This document shows, piece after piece, positions 17,144 to 25,972 of a stretch of DNA of 60,288 nucleotides (positions within the stretch are counted from its first letter, which is position 1; each line of letters starts with the position of its first letter). Origin of the DNA: a virus. The position numbers and the translations under genes were made by a program. The stretch covers positions 1-60,288 of IMG/VR virus record IMGVR_UViG_3300035698_029380. One strand, given 5' to 3'. The notes beneath the pieces were generated by a model that searched no databases, was not told the DNA's origin, and worked only from the letters and a program-made list of their open reading frames with translations.

Positions 17144-17928
17144 TATATGGGCGAGCTTTTTCACAAACATTAAGAATAAATCAAAATATTTCTAGAATTA
17201 AAGTAAGTAAAAATGATGTTAATCTTACTTTTTTATTAACTCGCGATACTGGAAAAACATATAGAATTGTTTATGTAGTTGGTATTTTAACTAAAGAGCA
17301 AAGATATAATCCTACTTTGGTTTTATCTCCAAGTAAAATTGATATGATTTCTTTGAAAAAAGCTATATTAGCTAATATGTTTTATAGCGACTTAAAATAT
17401 ATGGAACTTATCAAATTTACTCACAAAGCAGCTGAGTTTGATTTTAATGTTGAAAAATGGCTAAAAGATGCCACAGCTAATATTAGACCTAAAACTGAGT
17501 TTTCTAGATTTAGTAAGGTATTTAGATTTAAAGCTAAAGTTCCAATGATGGTTTTAACTACCAACTCTTTTGGATTTAATAATTTTATTATTAGAAAATT
17601 TAAGGAATATATGGATTCAAAACAAAAAGCTGCCAAATGGTTTAAATATTTAATACCGAATGAATTGCGAAAAAAAGTAAGATCTCGTGTTTCAAATATG
17701 TTTGAATATAACTATGACATTCAATGGAATTCTTTAACTTTAACTCTAAAAACAATTTATATATTTGCTTTGATCTATGCTATTGGATTAGTGGCAAAAA
17801 AAATGACTAAATCTGATATATCTGGCGAACACAAGCAAAAGAAATTTGCTAAAAGTGTAAAAGCTAATATAGCAAAGTTTGATAGAAAAAAATGGGAAAA
17901 ATTTATAATGACTGGAAGGATGGTATAA
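17140..17928 (+). CDS. Hypothetical protein with C-terminal membrane segment
   Basis: 262 residues. A beta-rich N-terminal half (VNLTFLLTRDTGKTYRIVYV), a basic middle and one hydrophobic segment near residues ~207-225 (TIYIFALIYAIGLVA), followed by a Lys-rich tail. ATGA overlap with the preceding gene. It lacks the internal-protein leader. Family not recognised. Confidence 0.6.
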   Translation: MIYGRAFSQTLRINQNISRIKVSKNDVNLTFLLTRDTGKTYRIVYVVGILTKEQRYNPTLVLSPSKIDMISLKKAILANMFYSDLKYMELIKFTHKAAEFDFNVEKWLKDATANIRPKTEFSRFSKVFRFKAKVPMMVLTTNSFGFNNFIIRKFKEYMDSKQKAAKWFKYLIPNELRKKVRSRVSNMFEYNYDIQWNSLTLTLKTIYIFALIYAIGLVAKKMTKSDISGEHKQKKFAKSVKANIAKFDRKKWEKFIMTGRMV

Positions 17929-18156
17929 TTGAATTTCTTCGACTGGATTTCAACATTTCCAATATATTTTCAATGGGCGTTTTTGGGAATAGTAATGCTT
18001 TGTATTTTTTTTATTGTATTTAAAAGAAATATAGAATTTGGCAAATTTAGCATGCGCAAACCAAAGGCAAAGCCTAGGCATCGAATAGCAAAGCCTAAAC
18101 CAATTCCTACAAAAAAAATATCTAAATCTAAAAAACTACCGAGTAAAAAGAAATGA
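17929..18156 (+). CDS. Small membrane protein with basic tail
   Basis: 75 residues from a TTG start immediately after the previous stop. One transmembrane segment at residues ~12-30 (FQWAFLGIVMLCIFFIVF), then a tail of Lys-Pro-Arg repeats (KPKAKPRHR, KPKPIPTKK). Topology suggests a membrane anchor with a nucleic-acid- or phospholipid-binding tail. It overlaps the kinase-like gene by ATGA. Confidence 0.55.
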   Translation: MNFFDWISTFPIYFQWAFLGIVMLCIFFIVFKRNIEFGKFSMRKPKAKPRHRIAKPKPIPTKKISKSKKLPSKKK

Positions 18157-18821
18157 AATTTAAGCAATTAACAGAAGGCATTCATGATAAATGGCTTTTC
18201 AAGGCTATATTTTTGATAGGCGGACCTGGTTCCGGAAAAAATTTTATTCAAAAGAAACTTCTTTATAATTTTAGAAATCTTGATCCAGATAAAATTAGAG
18301 AGTTTTTATATAAAAAAAGAAAAATCCCAATGGATCATAGTAAGCAAACTGGAGAACAGAAGCGGCAAAGATTTGGTGATATAGATAAAGCAGCTTATGA
18401 AAAAACAAAAAAAATAGAAAAAAGTTCTTTAGCTGGAAGATTACCCGCTGCTATGAATAGAACTGGTAGAAACTATGAAGCAACTAAAAATATGAAAGAA
18501 CAACTTGAAACTCTTGGATATGAAGTAAAAGCAATTTTTGTAAAAACTGGATTGGAAAAAGCTCAAGAAAGAAATTTAGCTCGTAAAAGAAAGCTAGAGC
18601 CAAAAATAGTTAAAAAAATTCATAGCGATGTTGGGAAAAATATGGAAAAATTTAGATCGCTGTTTGGCAATAATTTTTATACTATAGACAATACAAAACA
18701 TTTTTCAGAAACAAGAGCGGAAGCAGAAACATTATGGAAAAAAATAGCTAGATGGATGAATTGGCCAGTAAATAATGATGCTGCTAATAAATGGAGAGAA
18801 GAACAAGGAATAAGAAAATGA
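18153..18821 (+). CDS. P-loop kinase-like protein with capsid-targeting-like leader
   Basis: 222 residues. The leader MKFKQLTE|G ends in an LTE site. The P-loop IFLIGGPGSGKNF follows at residues ~20-32, then LDPDKIREFL and a KTGLEKAQERNLARKRK segment resembling the lid of polynucleotide/zeta-toxin-type kinases. Such enzymes phosphorylate nucleotides, nucleic acid ends or UDP-sugars. With the leader it may be packaged and delivered at infection. Substrate unknown. Confidence 0.75.
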   Translation: MKFKQLTEGIHDKWLFKAIFLIGGPGSGKNFIQKKLLYNFRNLDPDKIREFLYKKRKIPMDHSKQTGEQKRQRFGDIDKAAYEKTKKIEKSSLAGRLPAAMNRTGRNYEATKNMKEQLETLGYEVKAIFVKTGLEKAQERNLARKRKLEPKIVKKIHSDVGKNMEKFRSLFGNNFYTIDNTKHFSETRAEAETLWKKIARWMNWPVNNDAANKWREEQGIRK

Positions 18822-19018
18822 AATTAAAAAATTTAATTGAAACAGATTCTGGAAAATCAAATAATTTATTAAATATGTCTTCATTAATGAAATATTTTAA
18901 AAATAAAGGTTTTTCTGAAGAAGAAGCAAAAGATAAAGCAGAAAGAGCTATGGCAAAATTTGAAACAATGATAGGAAACATGGCGGCTTTTAAAAAAGGA
19001 AAGCTTGACAAAAAATAA
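18818..19018 (+). CDS. Small putative internal protein
   Basis: 66 residues, leader MKLKNLIE|T, then a helical domain FKNKGFSEEEAKDKAERAMAK that looks like a small UBA-like or packaging motif. The start overlaps the kinase stop as ATGA. Its last codons (LDKK) contain the -35 box of the Hsp20 promoter. Confidence 0.6.
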   Translation: MKLKNLIETDSGKSNNLLNMSSLMKYFKNKGFSEEEAKDKAERAMAKFETMIGNMAAFKKGKLDKK

Positions 19019-19033
19019 AAAACAATGTAATAT
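19005..19033 (+). promoter_or_regulatory. Early sigma70-type promoter
   Basis: TTGACA (19005-19010), 17-nt spacer, TAATAT (19028-19033). The -35 box lies inside the end of the upstream gene. Drives the Hsp20 gene with a leader of ~75 nt. Confidence 0.75.
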
Positions 19034-19115
19034 TATATATGGATGAATCGGAGAGACGTCCAAACAAAAATCGCTCTGTATAGAGGATTTATAAATAATA
19101 TAGGAGGTTGCCAAT

Positions 19116-19562
19116 ATGGGGCCTAGAGAAGAAACAATAGATTTTGGAGCTAACGTTTTTAATCTATTTGAAGGTATGTTTAATAATATTGAAGAATGGT
19201 GGGATTCTAATCCTTATAAACCGCTTTATTCTTGTCCTTCTTATCCACCAGTAGATATTTTTGTAAAAAAAAATAAAGATTTAGTTTTTAAATTTGCTGT
19301 TGCTGGATATGAAGAAAGTGCCATAAATCTTAATTTTATTGATGATTATATGATTGTAAAGATTGAAAAAGAAGAAGAAAATAAAAAACATTATTTGTGG
19401 AGGGGAATAAGACATTCTAAAGTAGAAGAACGTTATTATGTTCCTTCTTCAAAATATAAAGAATATGATGCTGAAGCCAAACTAAAAGGCGGAATCTTGA
19501 CAGTAATGATTCCAGCTAAGGAAGAAATTAAACCTAAAGCTATAAAGATAACTATAAGCTAA
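19116..19562 (+). CDS. Small heat shock protein (Hsp20)
   Basis: 148 residues with an alpha-crystallin domain: PPVDIFVKKN (residues ~44-53), FKFAVAGYEE, the I-K-E-E-E-E stretch, LWRGIRHSKVEERYYVP (~90-106) and the closing GGILTVMIPAKEE with the L-x-V/I-x-I motif. Such ATP-independent chaperones hold unfolding proteins. T4-like and cyanophages carry similar genes. Strong ribosome binding site AGGAGGT. Confidence 0.88.
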   Translation: MGPREETIDFGANVFNLFEGMFNNIEEWWDSNPYKPLYSCPSYPPVDIFVKKNKDLVFKFAVAGYEESAINLNFIDDYMIVKIEKEEENKKHYLWRGIRHSKVEERYYVPSSKYKEYDAEAKLKGGILTVMIPAKEEIKPKAIKITIS

Positions 19563-19591
19563 AATAAATAAGACGACCCCCTTTTTTATAT

Positions 19592-19616
19592 AGGCGCCTT
19601 AATTGGCGCCTTTTTT
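19592..19616 (+). terminator. Rho-independent terminator
   Basis: Stem AGGCGCC/GGCGCCT with an AATT-type loop, followed by six T. Ends the Hsp20 transcript. Confidence 0.88.
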
Positions 19617-19622
19617 ATGCAT

Positions 19623-19648
19623 AAAAAAGGCTCTAGTTGCCTAGAGCC
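19623..19648 (-). terminator. Rho-independent terminator for minus-strand genes
   Basis: Stem GGCTCTAG/CTAGAGCC with a TTGC loop and an A tract on its left, which is a T tract on the minus strand. Ends transcripts from 19700-20571. A second hairpin, GCCGCTA/TAGCGGC (19667-19688), lies beside it. Confidence 0.85.
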
Positions 19649-19699
19649 TGCCGAAATATAATAATCGCCGCTACTTTTACATAGCGGCTATTTTAGAAT

Positions 19700-20008
19700 T
19701 TATACTTTTTTAAAAGGCTCTAACTTGAACGTAGCTGTATAAAGATAATCTGGACTTCCTTTTTCTGATAAAAGTTTTAATTTTTTAAAAACATCAAATC
19801 CAAAAAACTTTTTAGCATTTTGCTTGACATCTTTAATAGAATTGCCCATATTGCCAGAATGTTCAACTTTAAGTTTATTTTTACTTATTTTAAAATTTGT
19901 CAAACCAAAAGATTTATGTTTTGATTGATTAACAATCGCTCTTGCCGTATCTGAATCAACAGATTCAACAAGAATGTTTTTTTCCAAAAATTCTTTTAAG
20001 CTTATCAT
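19700..20008 (-). CDS. Small putative internal protein
   Basis: 102 residues beginning MISLKEFLEKNILVE|S, with an LVE site and the same shape as other leaders here. The remainder is a compact alpha/beta fold (FGLTNFKISKNKLKVEHSGN, FFGFDVFKKLKLL). It lies downstream of the tail tube gene on the same strand. No family recognised. Confidence 0.6.
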   Translation of the reverse strand: MISLKEFLEKNILVESVDSDTARAIVNQSKHKSFGLTNFKISKNKLKVEHSGNMGNSIKDVKQNAKKFFGFDVFKKLKLLSEKGSPDYLYTATFKLEPFKKV

Positions 20009-20031
20009 TTATTTTCCTATTTTAAAAATAT

Positions 20032-20571
20032 TTATATTGTGCTCGGTGTTGTATCTACATCAACACCTTTAATTGCATAATCATATCTAAATGTTACGTT
20101 TACTTCAGCAGGCCCTTCATCATCAGCACTTAAATCATTCCAGGCTATGTTCATTGGCCAAATATAAAATAAGTTCCATATTTGAACAACTCCACCAGCT
20201 GGATCCAGCATGGCTAATGTTCCTGATGTTGAATATTCAATTTTAAATCCCATTGCGCCAGTTACTGGCGAATATACTTTTTGATTCCAGTTCCACAAGA
20301 TTTCTGATACTCCACCGGCTCCTTGAATATAATCATAAAAGCTCATTGGCATTTCTGTCCATGTTGGTTTTCCAGCATGGTAAAATCTTTCATTTAGTCT
20401 TTGTATTTCTGTAGCAGCATATGCAATTGATGGTCTTGCACATGTGTGAGCGCAAAAAGTCAAGTTTGATACATTTCCACCGCCAGGAATAGTAGTGAAG
20501 CTCATGACCCATCTATTTTTCCTTAAAGGTTCAAGTGTAGATGATTGGCTACTTGATATTACTGTTGCCAT
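20032..20571 (-). CDS. Tail tube protein, T4 gp19-like
   Basis: 179 residues. Typical gp19-family features: RKNRWVMSFTTIPGG near the start, FCAHTCARPSIAYAATEIQRLNE (residues ~39-61), the loop HAGKPTWTEMPMSFYDYI (~66-83), ILWNWNQKVY, and a closing beta strand VNVTFRYDYAI. Hexamers of this protein stack into the inner tube of a contractile tail, which identifies the phage as a myovirus. Ribosome binding site AAGGAG. Confidence 0.9.
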   Translation of the reverse strand: MATVISSSQSSTLEPLRKNRWVMSFTTIPGGGNVSNLTFCAHTCARPSIAYAATEIQRLNERFYHAGKPTWTEMPMSFYDYIQGAGGVSEILWNWNQKVYSPVTGAMGFKIEYSTSGTLAMLDPAGGVVQIWNLFYIWPMNIAWNDLSADDEGPAEVNVTFRYDYAIKGVDVDTTPSTI

Positions 20572-20600
20572 ATATTTTTCTCCTTATTTGTTATTTGTTA

Positions 20601-20611
20601 TTATCTTTTTG
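20601..20611 (-). promoter_or_regulatory. Variant late-type promoter motif
   Basis: CAAAAAGATAA on the minus strand, 40 nt before the tail tube ATG. This is close to GTAAAGATAAA and at a spacing like the other structural gene (57362 to 57323). Weak on its own. Confidence 0.4.
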
Positions 20612-20681
20612 TTATCGTTTAGTTTTGGCAAAATCAAAGAAGGCGCTGACTAACTTTTGTCCTTTTTGTAAAGTTATGTAT

Positions 20682-21245
20682 ATGAAAAAATGTATAAAGT
20701 GTAATAAGTCAAAAGATTATTCTTGTTTTCATATAGATTCTAATAAAAAAGATGGACATAAAAATGTTTGTAAAAAATGCAGAAGTAAGAAAAAATTTAG
20801 AGTAAGGTTATCAAGCAGTAGAAAAAGATTTGATAAAAATATAAATACATCTATTTATCGCGCAATAAAAAACAGCAAACATGGAAGAGCATGGGAACGC
20901 TTATTGGGATATACATTAAAAGAACTAAAAAATCATCTTGAAAAGCAATTTACAGCAAATATGAATTGGAAAAATTATGGTTTTGTTTGGCGAATAGATA
21001 AAATATTGCCTAGATCAATTTTTAAGTATAGCAACGTAAATAATAATGAGTTTAAAAAATGTTGGTCATTAAAAAATTCAAGACCATTATTAAAAATAGA
21101 ATGTATAAAAAAACGTGATAAAGTTATTTGGAATCTAGTTGATGAATATCATTTATATGATATACTTCCACTTGGACTTATTATTATAGATGAAGGAGGG
21201 ATAAATGCTCAGTCTATTCAAGAAAAAAAAGAAAGTCGAACATAA
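20682..21245 (+). CDS. Degenerate HNH endonuclease paralog
   Basis: About 187 residues from MKKCIKC; the frame is open farther upstream but that part antisenses the tail tube promoter. Zinc-binding CIKC and CKKC pairs, then RAWERLLGYTLKELKNHL and WNLVDEYHLYDILPLGL, match the HNH protein at 4510-5211. The catalytic FHLDHIIP of that protein reads VWRIDKILP here, so both histidines are gone and nuclease activity is unlikely. It is either decaying or kept for DNA binding. It overlaps the next gene by 41 bp. Confidence 0.7.
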   Translation: MKKCIKCNKSKDYSCFHIDSNKKDGHKNVCKKCRSKKKFRVRLSSSRKRFDKNINTSIYRAIKNSKHGRAWERLLGYTLKELKNHLEKQFTANMNWKNYGFVWRIDKILPRSIFKYSNVNNNEFKKCWSLKNSRPLLKIECIKKRDKVIWNLVDEYHLYDILPLGLIIIDEGGINAQSIQEKKESRT

Positions 21246-21492
21246 ACAAATGGAATATAAATTAGATACGGCTGTAAAAAGATTTTCTGCGAAGTTAGAA
21301 AATAAAAAAAAATTTGATGAAAAATTGTACGAAAATATTCTTCGCAAAAGCATAGCTTATAATAAAAAAGAAATTCTCGGCGATATGATAAAACAAATTC
21401 AAGTTTTCGATGATTATGATGAAGAGGAAGCTAATTTTAATTACATTCCATTTCTTCAAAAGTTAAAGCAAGTGAAACTTGACAAACAATAA
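21205..21492 (+). CDS. Hypothetical charged protein
   Basis: 95 residues, Lys- and Glu-rich, helical, starting MLSLFKKKKKVEHK with ribosome binding site GGAGGG. It ends KLDKQ, where the codons form TTGACA. Precedes the gp47/gp46 block. No family recognised. Confidence 0.6.
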   Translation: MLSLFKKKKKVEHKQMEYKLDTAVKRFSAKLENKKKFDEKLYENILRKSIAYNKKEILGDMIKQIQVFDDYDEEEANFNYIPFLQKLKQVKLDKQ

Positions 21493-21508
21493 AAAAAAGG
21501 ATAAACTA

Positions 21509-21739
21509 ATGTTAGAAAAATTAGCAAATATTCAGCATGATATATGGGCGCATTGGATGAAATATATGTTTTCAGTTTGCGTTCAATCTCAAAATGATGA
21601 AGGTGTTATTATTCCAGAGGATAAAGTTATTAGATGGAAAAAACAAATCAATACTATTTATAATGATTTGAGCGAAAGTGAAAAAGAAAGCGATAGACAA
21701 GTAATAAAAGAATTTTTAGGGTTTTTGTTAGATGAATAA
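21509..21739 (+). CDS. Hypothetical protein
   Basis: 76 residues from an ATG with AAGGAT 7 nt upstream. Contains IWAHWMKYMFSVCVQ, GVIIPEDKVIRWKKQINTIY and an acidic C-terminus. Conserved-looking small phage proteins of this kind exist, but I cannot assign one. It overlaps the next microprotein by 8 bp. Confidence 0.6.
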   Translation: MLEKLANIQHDIWAHWMKYMFSVCVQSQNDEGVIIPEDKVIRWKKQINTIYNDLSESEKESDRQVIKEFLGFLLDE

Positions 21740-21875
21740 AAAAATAAAGTTTCTTGTTCATTTATTTGATAATCTTAGCATTTTTGATATGTCAAGACAG
21801 TTTTCTTTAGAAACAAGTATTAAAATAATTGATTTTAATTTTGTAGAATGTCTTTTGCATAGGGAAGATAAATGA
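21732..21875 (+). CDS. Microprotein of the K-L-V-x-L-F family
   Basis: 47 residues, MNKKIKFLVHLFDNL at the start, overlapping both neighbours (ATGA with gp47). IKFLVHLFD matches IKTLVHLFN at 15086. Part of a family of tiny genes lying between replication genes. Confidence 0.55.
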   Translation: MNKKIKFLVHLFDNLSIFDMSRQFSLETSIKIIDFNFVECLLHREDK

Positions 21876-22870
21876 AAATATTGCTTACAAGCGATTTGCA
21901 TATAAAAAAAGGAATTTTTGTAGATATAGGAATAGAGTATTTAAACTATATTTCTAGTTATTGTAAAGAAAATGAAATAGATAAGATTTATTTTCTTGGT
22001 GATATGTTTGAAAAATCTTCTAAAATTTATAATGAAGCTTTTATTCCAGTTCATAAAAAGTTTAGTCAAATGAGTAAAGATTTGTTTTTAACGTTTATTT
22101 TAGGCAATCATGATATTTATTCAATTGATAGAAATGATTCTATTGTTGAATCTTTTGAACCATTTGGAAAAATAATAAAAGAAAGCGAAGTTGAAAGCAG
22201 GGAAGGAAAATTAGAATATTCTTTATCTTATACAAAAAATGAGGGAGATATTTTAGAGCCAGAAGAGGACATTACTTCATTTTTATTTACTCATTTAGCT
22301 ATAGCTGATTTTACATTTGATAACAACTATCATGTAAATGAAAAAATTGCTTTTAGGAGAGAGTTATTTTCTGGATATAAATTTGTTTTCTCTGGGCATT
22401 TTCATAAACATCAAGTAAAAAATAATATTATTTTTATTGGAAGCCCCTATCAATTAAATATTAATGAAGCTAATACTGCTAAAGGTTTTGTTGTATTAGA
22501 TACCGATAGAGAGGAGTGGAAATTTATTGAGTATAAAGGTGCGCCAGAATTTTTAAAAATTTCTATAAATGATATAAAAAATTTAGAAAATATAAATTTT
22601 AAAAATAAATTCGTTCGTATAAAAATAGATAAAAAGATAGACGAATTTTTAAAATTGAAATATATATTATATGAAAAGGGAGCATTAGATGTTGTTCCAG
22701 ATTTTGAAAGTATCATAGAAAAAATTGAAGTTCCTGAAAATGTTAATGATGTTGATATGTCTATGTCAATGCAAGATATTATTTATACTTATATTAAAAA
22801 TATTGATAACGAAAAAATAGACAATAAAAAATTAATAAAAATATTTGATAAGATTTCTAAAGAAGTATGA
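21872..22870 (+). CDS. gp47/SbcD-like nuclease subunit
   Basis: 332 residues. All calcineurin-like phosphoesterase motifs are present: LTSDLHI (residues ~4-10), FLGDMFE (~41-47), LGNHDIY (~77-83), TH (~136), and SGHFHKH (~168-174). It pairs with gp46/SbcC to process DNA ends for recombination. The partner gene follows after three microprotein genes. Confidence 0.9.
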   Translation: MKILLTSDLHIKKGIFVDIGIEYLNYISSYCKENEIDKIYFLGDMFEKSSKIYNEAFIPVHKKFSQMSKDLFLTFILGNHDIYSIDRNDSIVESFEPFGKIIKESEVESREGKLEYSLSYTKNEGDILEPEEDITSFLFTHLAIADFTFDNNYHVNEKIAFRRELFSGYKFVFSGHFHKHQVKNNIIFIGSPYQLNINEANTAKGFVVLDTDREEWKFIEYKGAPEFLKISINDIKNLENINFKNKFVRIKIDKKIDEFLKLKYILYEKGALDVVPDFESIIEKIEVPENVNDVDMSMSMQDIIYTYIKNIDNEKIDNKKLIKIFDKISKEV

Positions 22871-23043
22871 CAAAAATAATAAAACATAGGATACCAGCTT
22901 TAATTGAACTTTTTAAAAATTGCTTAGTTCATACAGTTCGCATTGGTGTTGATGATGGATTTATTACAGTTCATCCATCTGGAGAAATATATAAAACTAG
23001 AAGTCTTATTAAAAGAAAACCTCTTAGCTTAAAGGATAAATAA
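22867..23043 (+). CDS. Microprotein of the K-L-V-x-L-F family
   Basis: 58 residues: MTKIIKHRIPALIELFKNC, then GVDDGFITVHPSGEIY, which looks like a small beta hairpin. ATGA overlap with gp47. Same short N-terminal helix pattern as the others. Function unknown. Confidence 0.55.
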   Translation: MTKIIKHRIPALIELFKNCLVHTVRIGVDDGFITVHPSGEIYKTRSLIKRKPLSLKDK

Positions 23044-23044
23044 A

Positions 23045-23257
23045 TTGTTTTTTAAAGTAAGTCTTAATAAAAAAAATAAAATAAAATTTTTGTCTAGGCT
23101 GTTTTTTTTAAATAATGATTATAATTTAATGCGAATACCAATTTATCATACTTTTTTTAACACTTTTGGTCTAGTTATTTTTCCATATAATATGTCGGTG
23201 CATGATACTAATGATGATGAAATGTCGCCTACTTATAGATGGGGAAAAAAATGTTAG
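23045..23257 (+). CDS. Microprotein with TTG start
   Basis: 70 residues from a TTG with AGGA 6 nt upstream. NKIKFLSRLFFLNN fits the family pattern. The rest is aromatic-rich. It overlaps the next small gene by 7 bp. Confidence 0.45.
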   Translation: MFFKVSLNKKNKIKFLSRLFFLNNDYNLMRIPIYHTFFNTFGLVIFPYNMSVHDTNDDEMSPTYRWGKKC

Positions 23258-23412
23258 ATAAAATAAGTAATTTAGTAAAAATATTTGCAACAGATTATAC
23301 AAGTATAGGATTTAATATAAAAATAAATAAAAAATACAATTTATTTGTTATCAGGTATGGTAAAATAATATCACTTTATTATCCATTAAAAGAATGCTTT
23401 AGGAGGTTTTAA
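23251..23412 (+). CDS. Microprotein of the K-L-V-x-L-F family
   Basis: 53 residues, MLDKISNLVKIFATDY, then short beta-like stretches. Its last codons, AGG AGG, form the ribosome binding site of gp46, so the two are tightly arranged. Confidence 0.5.
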   Translation: MLDKISNLVKIFATDYTSIGFNIKINKKYNLFVIRYGKIISLYYPLKECFRRF

Positions 23413-23416
23413 ATAA

Positions 23417-25582
23417 ATGATATTTAACTATATAAAATGGAAAAATTTTAAATCTTATGGTGATTATTACACTAGGGTAGATTTTAACAATAAAAGCATT
23501 CGATTAATGATTGGCCAGAATGGTAATGGCAAAACAACTATGATAGATGCTATTCTTTGGTGCTTATATGGGAAAAGTTTGGCCCCTATTGATGAAGTTA
23601 TTAATAGAACTACAAAAAAAGATTGCGAAGCTGAAATGAGTTTTTCTGAAAAAAATATTGAATATATTATTACTAGATATAGAAATCATAGCGAACATGG
23701 CAATAAATTATTTTTATATAAAAATAAAGAAAATATTACATTAAGAAATATGTTAGATACTCAAAATAGAATACATGAAATTATACAAATACCATATCAT
23801 GCTATAGTTTCTTCTATGGTATTTTCTTCAGAAATTTATACTTCTTTTTTAAGATCTAGAGGTGGCGATAGATTAAAAATTTTTGATGGAGTTTTAAACT
23901 TAAAGCCAATTTCTATTTATTATGAAGCTATAAAAAAAGAAAGAAAATTTATTCAAGATAATTTTAATGAAGAAAATAATAAAAAAGCAAAGGCGGAAAG
24001 TGTTTTAGAAGCTTTAAATCAAAATTTAACAAACTATAAAGAAAAAATAAAAAAGACCTTAGAAGATTTAAAGAAAAAACGTGAAGAGTTAAATGTAGAA
24101 GAAAAAGATTTGGAGGTTAGATTATTTTCATTATGTAAAATTAACCATACTGAGGAAATAGATAAAAATAAAGAATATAAAGAAATAACCGAACATAATA
24201 ATAAAATAAATGAAGAAATAACAAAAGAAAAAAATAATTTGATAAATGTTAATTTGATTATTGAAAATTATAATAAAACAAAAGAAGAATTAGATGTAAT
24301 CGATGAAATAGATATAGTTTCAGAATTACAAAAAATCGATAACTATAACGAAACTTTTAATAAAAATACAGAAATAGATAACAAAATACTAGCATTACAA
24401 AATAAAATTATTGTTGTTCAACATGAACAAAATCGTATAGAAAAAATAAAAGAAGAATTAAACAAATTATTTATCAATATAAATGAAATAAAAAATAATA
24501 TAGATATTTGTCCAACCTGCAAACAAGAGGTAGATGTATCAATAAACCATGGCATAATTCAAGAAAAGGAAGAAGAAATAGCTGAGTTAGCGGTTGAGCA
24601 AAAAAAATTATTAAATGACATTAAACTATCAAAAAAAAGTAATGATGTTATTAATTCAGAAATAGAAAAGATTTTACCATTAAAAGAAGTTTTGCCAGAA
24701 AGCTCTAAATATGAAGAAAATTATTTAAAAGGTCTTGAGGGCAAAGCCAGTATATTAGATAAAAAACAAATAGTATTATCTCAAGAAATAAAAGAAAAAG
24801 AAGCTTTTAATGAAAACATTAATAATAGAATAAAATTTTTACAAAAGAAGATTATAGAAAAAGATGTAGAAAAATCAAGTTTTGCTGATGATTTTTTAAA
24901 TGATTTAAAGAACCAAATAGAAAGTTCAGAAGAAAGATTAATAGAAATAAAAAATGAAAAAAATTTAATAAATGAAAAGGCTAAAAGTTCTTATGATAGA
25001 AAATTTATTGATGACATTTTGAGTAAAACTGAAAAACTAGAAAAAGCTATTATTGAAGTAAAGAAAGAAATAAAAAAAGTCGAAGATAATGATTTTCATT
25101 ATGGTATTTTACAAAACTTGCTTTCAAATAGAGAAGGTGGAATAAAAAGATTTATTATAGATAAAATGATAAATTTGTTTAATGATAAAATTAATTTTTA
25201 TTTACCTTTATTTTTTAACGATGAAATAAAAATAAGATTTAATAAGGATTTAAATGAAAAAATAACTATAAACAAATCTATTGTTGATTTTAATTCATTT
25301 TCATCTGGAGAAAAAACAAGATTAGATCTTGCTATAGCTTTTTCTTTATTTATTTTGGTTAAAACTTTCTTTTCTGCTTCTATAAATCTTTTAATATTTG
25401 ATGAAATCTTGGATATGAACTTAGATCAGATTGGTGTAAAATCTGTTCTTGATATAATCAATAACTTTTCAAAAGATAATTCTGTAATAGTTATATCGCA
25501 TCGCGAAGAATATAAAGAAAATTTCATTAATCAAATAACAGCAGAAAAAAAAGATGGATTTTCATACTTATTTGCAAAATAG
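23417..25582 (+). CDS. gp46/SbcC-like recombination ATPase
   Basis: 721 residues. N-terminal Walker A GQNGNGKTT (residues ~34-42), two long coiled-coil arms, a zinc hook CPTCKQ at residues ~366-371 between them, and at the C-terminus the ABC signature FSSGEKTRLDLAIA (~635-648) and Walker B NLLIFDEILD (~661-670). It forms the SbcCD/Mre11-Rad50-like end-processing complex with gp47, feeding UvsX. Confidence 0.9.
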   Translation: MIFNYIKWKNFKSYGDYYTRVDFNNKSIRLMIGQNGNGKTTMIDAILWCLYGKSLAPIDEVINRTTKKDCEAEMSFSEKNIEYIITRYRNHSEHGNKLFLYKNKENITLRNMLDTQNRIHEIIQIPYHAIVSSMVFSSEIYTSFLRSRGGDRLKIFDGVLNLKPISIYYEAIKKERKFIQDNFNEENNKKAKAESVLEALNQNLTNYKEKIKKTLEDLKKKREELNVEEKDLEVRLFSLCKINHTEEIDKNKEYKEITEHNNKINEEITKEKNNLINVNLIIENYNKTKEELDVIDEIDIVSELQKIDNYNETFNKNTEIDNKILALQNKIIVVQHEQNRIEKIKEELNKLFININEIKNNIDICPTCKQEVDVSINHGIIQEKEEEIAELAVEQKKLLNDIKLSKKSNDVINSEIEKILPLKEVLPESSKYEENYLKGLEGKASILDKKQIVLSQEIKEKEAFNENINNRIKFLQKKIIEKDVEKSSFADDFLNDLKNQIESSEERLIEIKNEKNLINEKAKSSYDRKFIDDILSKTEKLEKAIIEVKKEIKKVEDNDFHYGILQNLLSNREGGIKRFIIDKMINLFNDKINFYLPLFFNDEIKIRFNKDLNEKITINKSIVDFNSFSSGEKTRLDLAIAFSLFILVKTFFSASINLLIFDEILDMNLDQIGVKSVLDIINNFSKDNSVIVISHREEYKENFINQITAEKKDGFSYLFAK

Positions 25583-25591
25583 GAAAAGATA

Positions 25592-25972
25592 ATGAATATG
25601 ACAAACAAAGCTTTAAAACATATTTATAGAAAAATGGCCATGATGAATTATTATGATACGTTTGGCACTATTATAATGAAAAACGGAATGGCTTTTCGCA
25701 TTACAAAATTGTTTGAATACTTTAGAGAATCTTGGAATGATTATAGATTAGCTAAAATGGCCGGAGATACGGAAAAAATAAAAGAAATTTTAGCTGAAAC
25801 TGGTGGAATTGTTTCAAATGGCGAAATTGATTTGGATTTGGATGAAATAGCAGCAGCTGTTTCTGATTATAAAATGATAAAAGGCATTAGTAAGGATTTT
25901 GTTTCTTTTGATGGAATAGAAGAAATGTTAGAGTCTATCGATGGGGAAGAATTTGGCGGAGACAGTAATTAA
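25592..25972 (+). CDS. Hypothetical acidic protein
   Basis: 126 residues, helical, with a basic aromatic N-terminus (LKHIYRKMAMMNYYDTF) and an acidic C-terminus (MLESIDGEEFGGDS). Convergent and overlapping by 4 bp with the minus-strand late gene. Last gene of the gp47/gp46 block. Not recognised. Confidence 0.6.
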   Translation: MNMTNKALKHIYRKMAMMNYYDTFGTIIMKNGMAFRITKLFEYFRESWNDYRLAKMAGDTEKIKEILAETGGIVSNGEIDLDLDEIAAAVSDYKMIKGISKDFVSFDGIEEMLESIDGEEFGGDSN

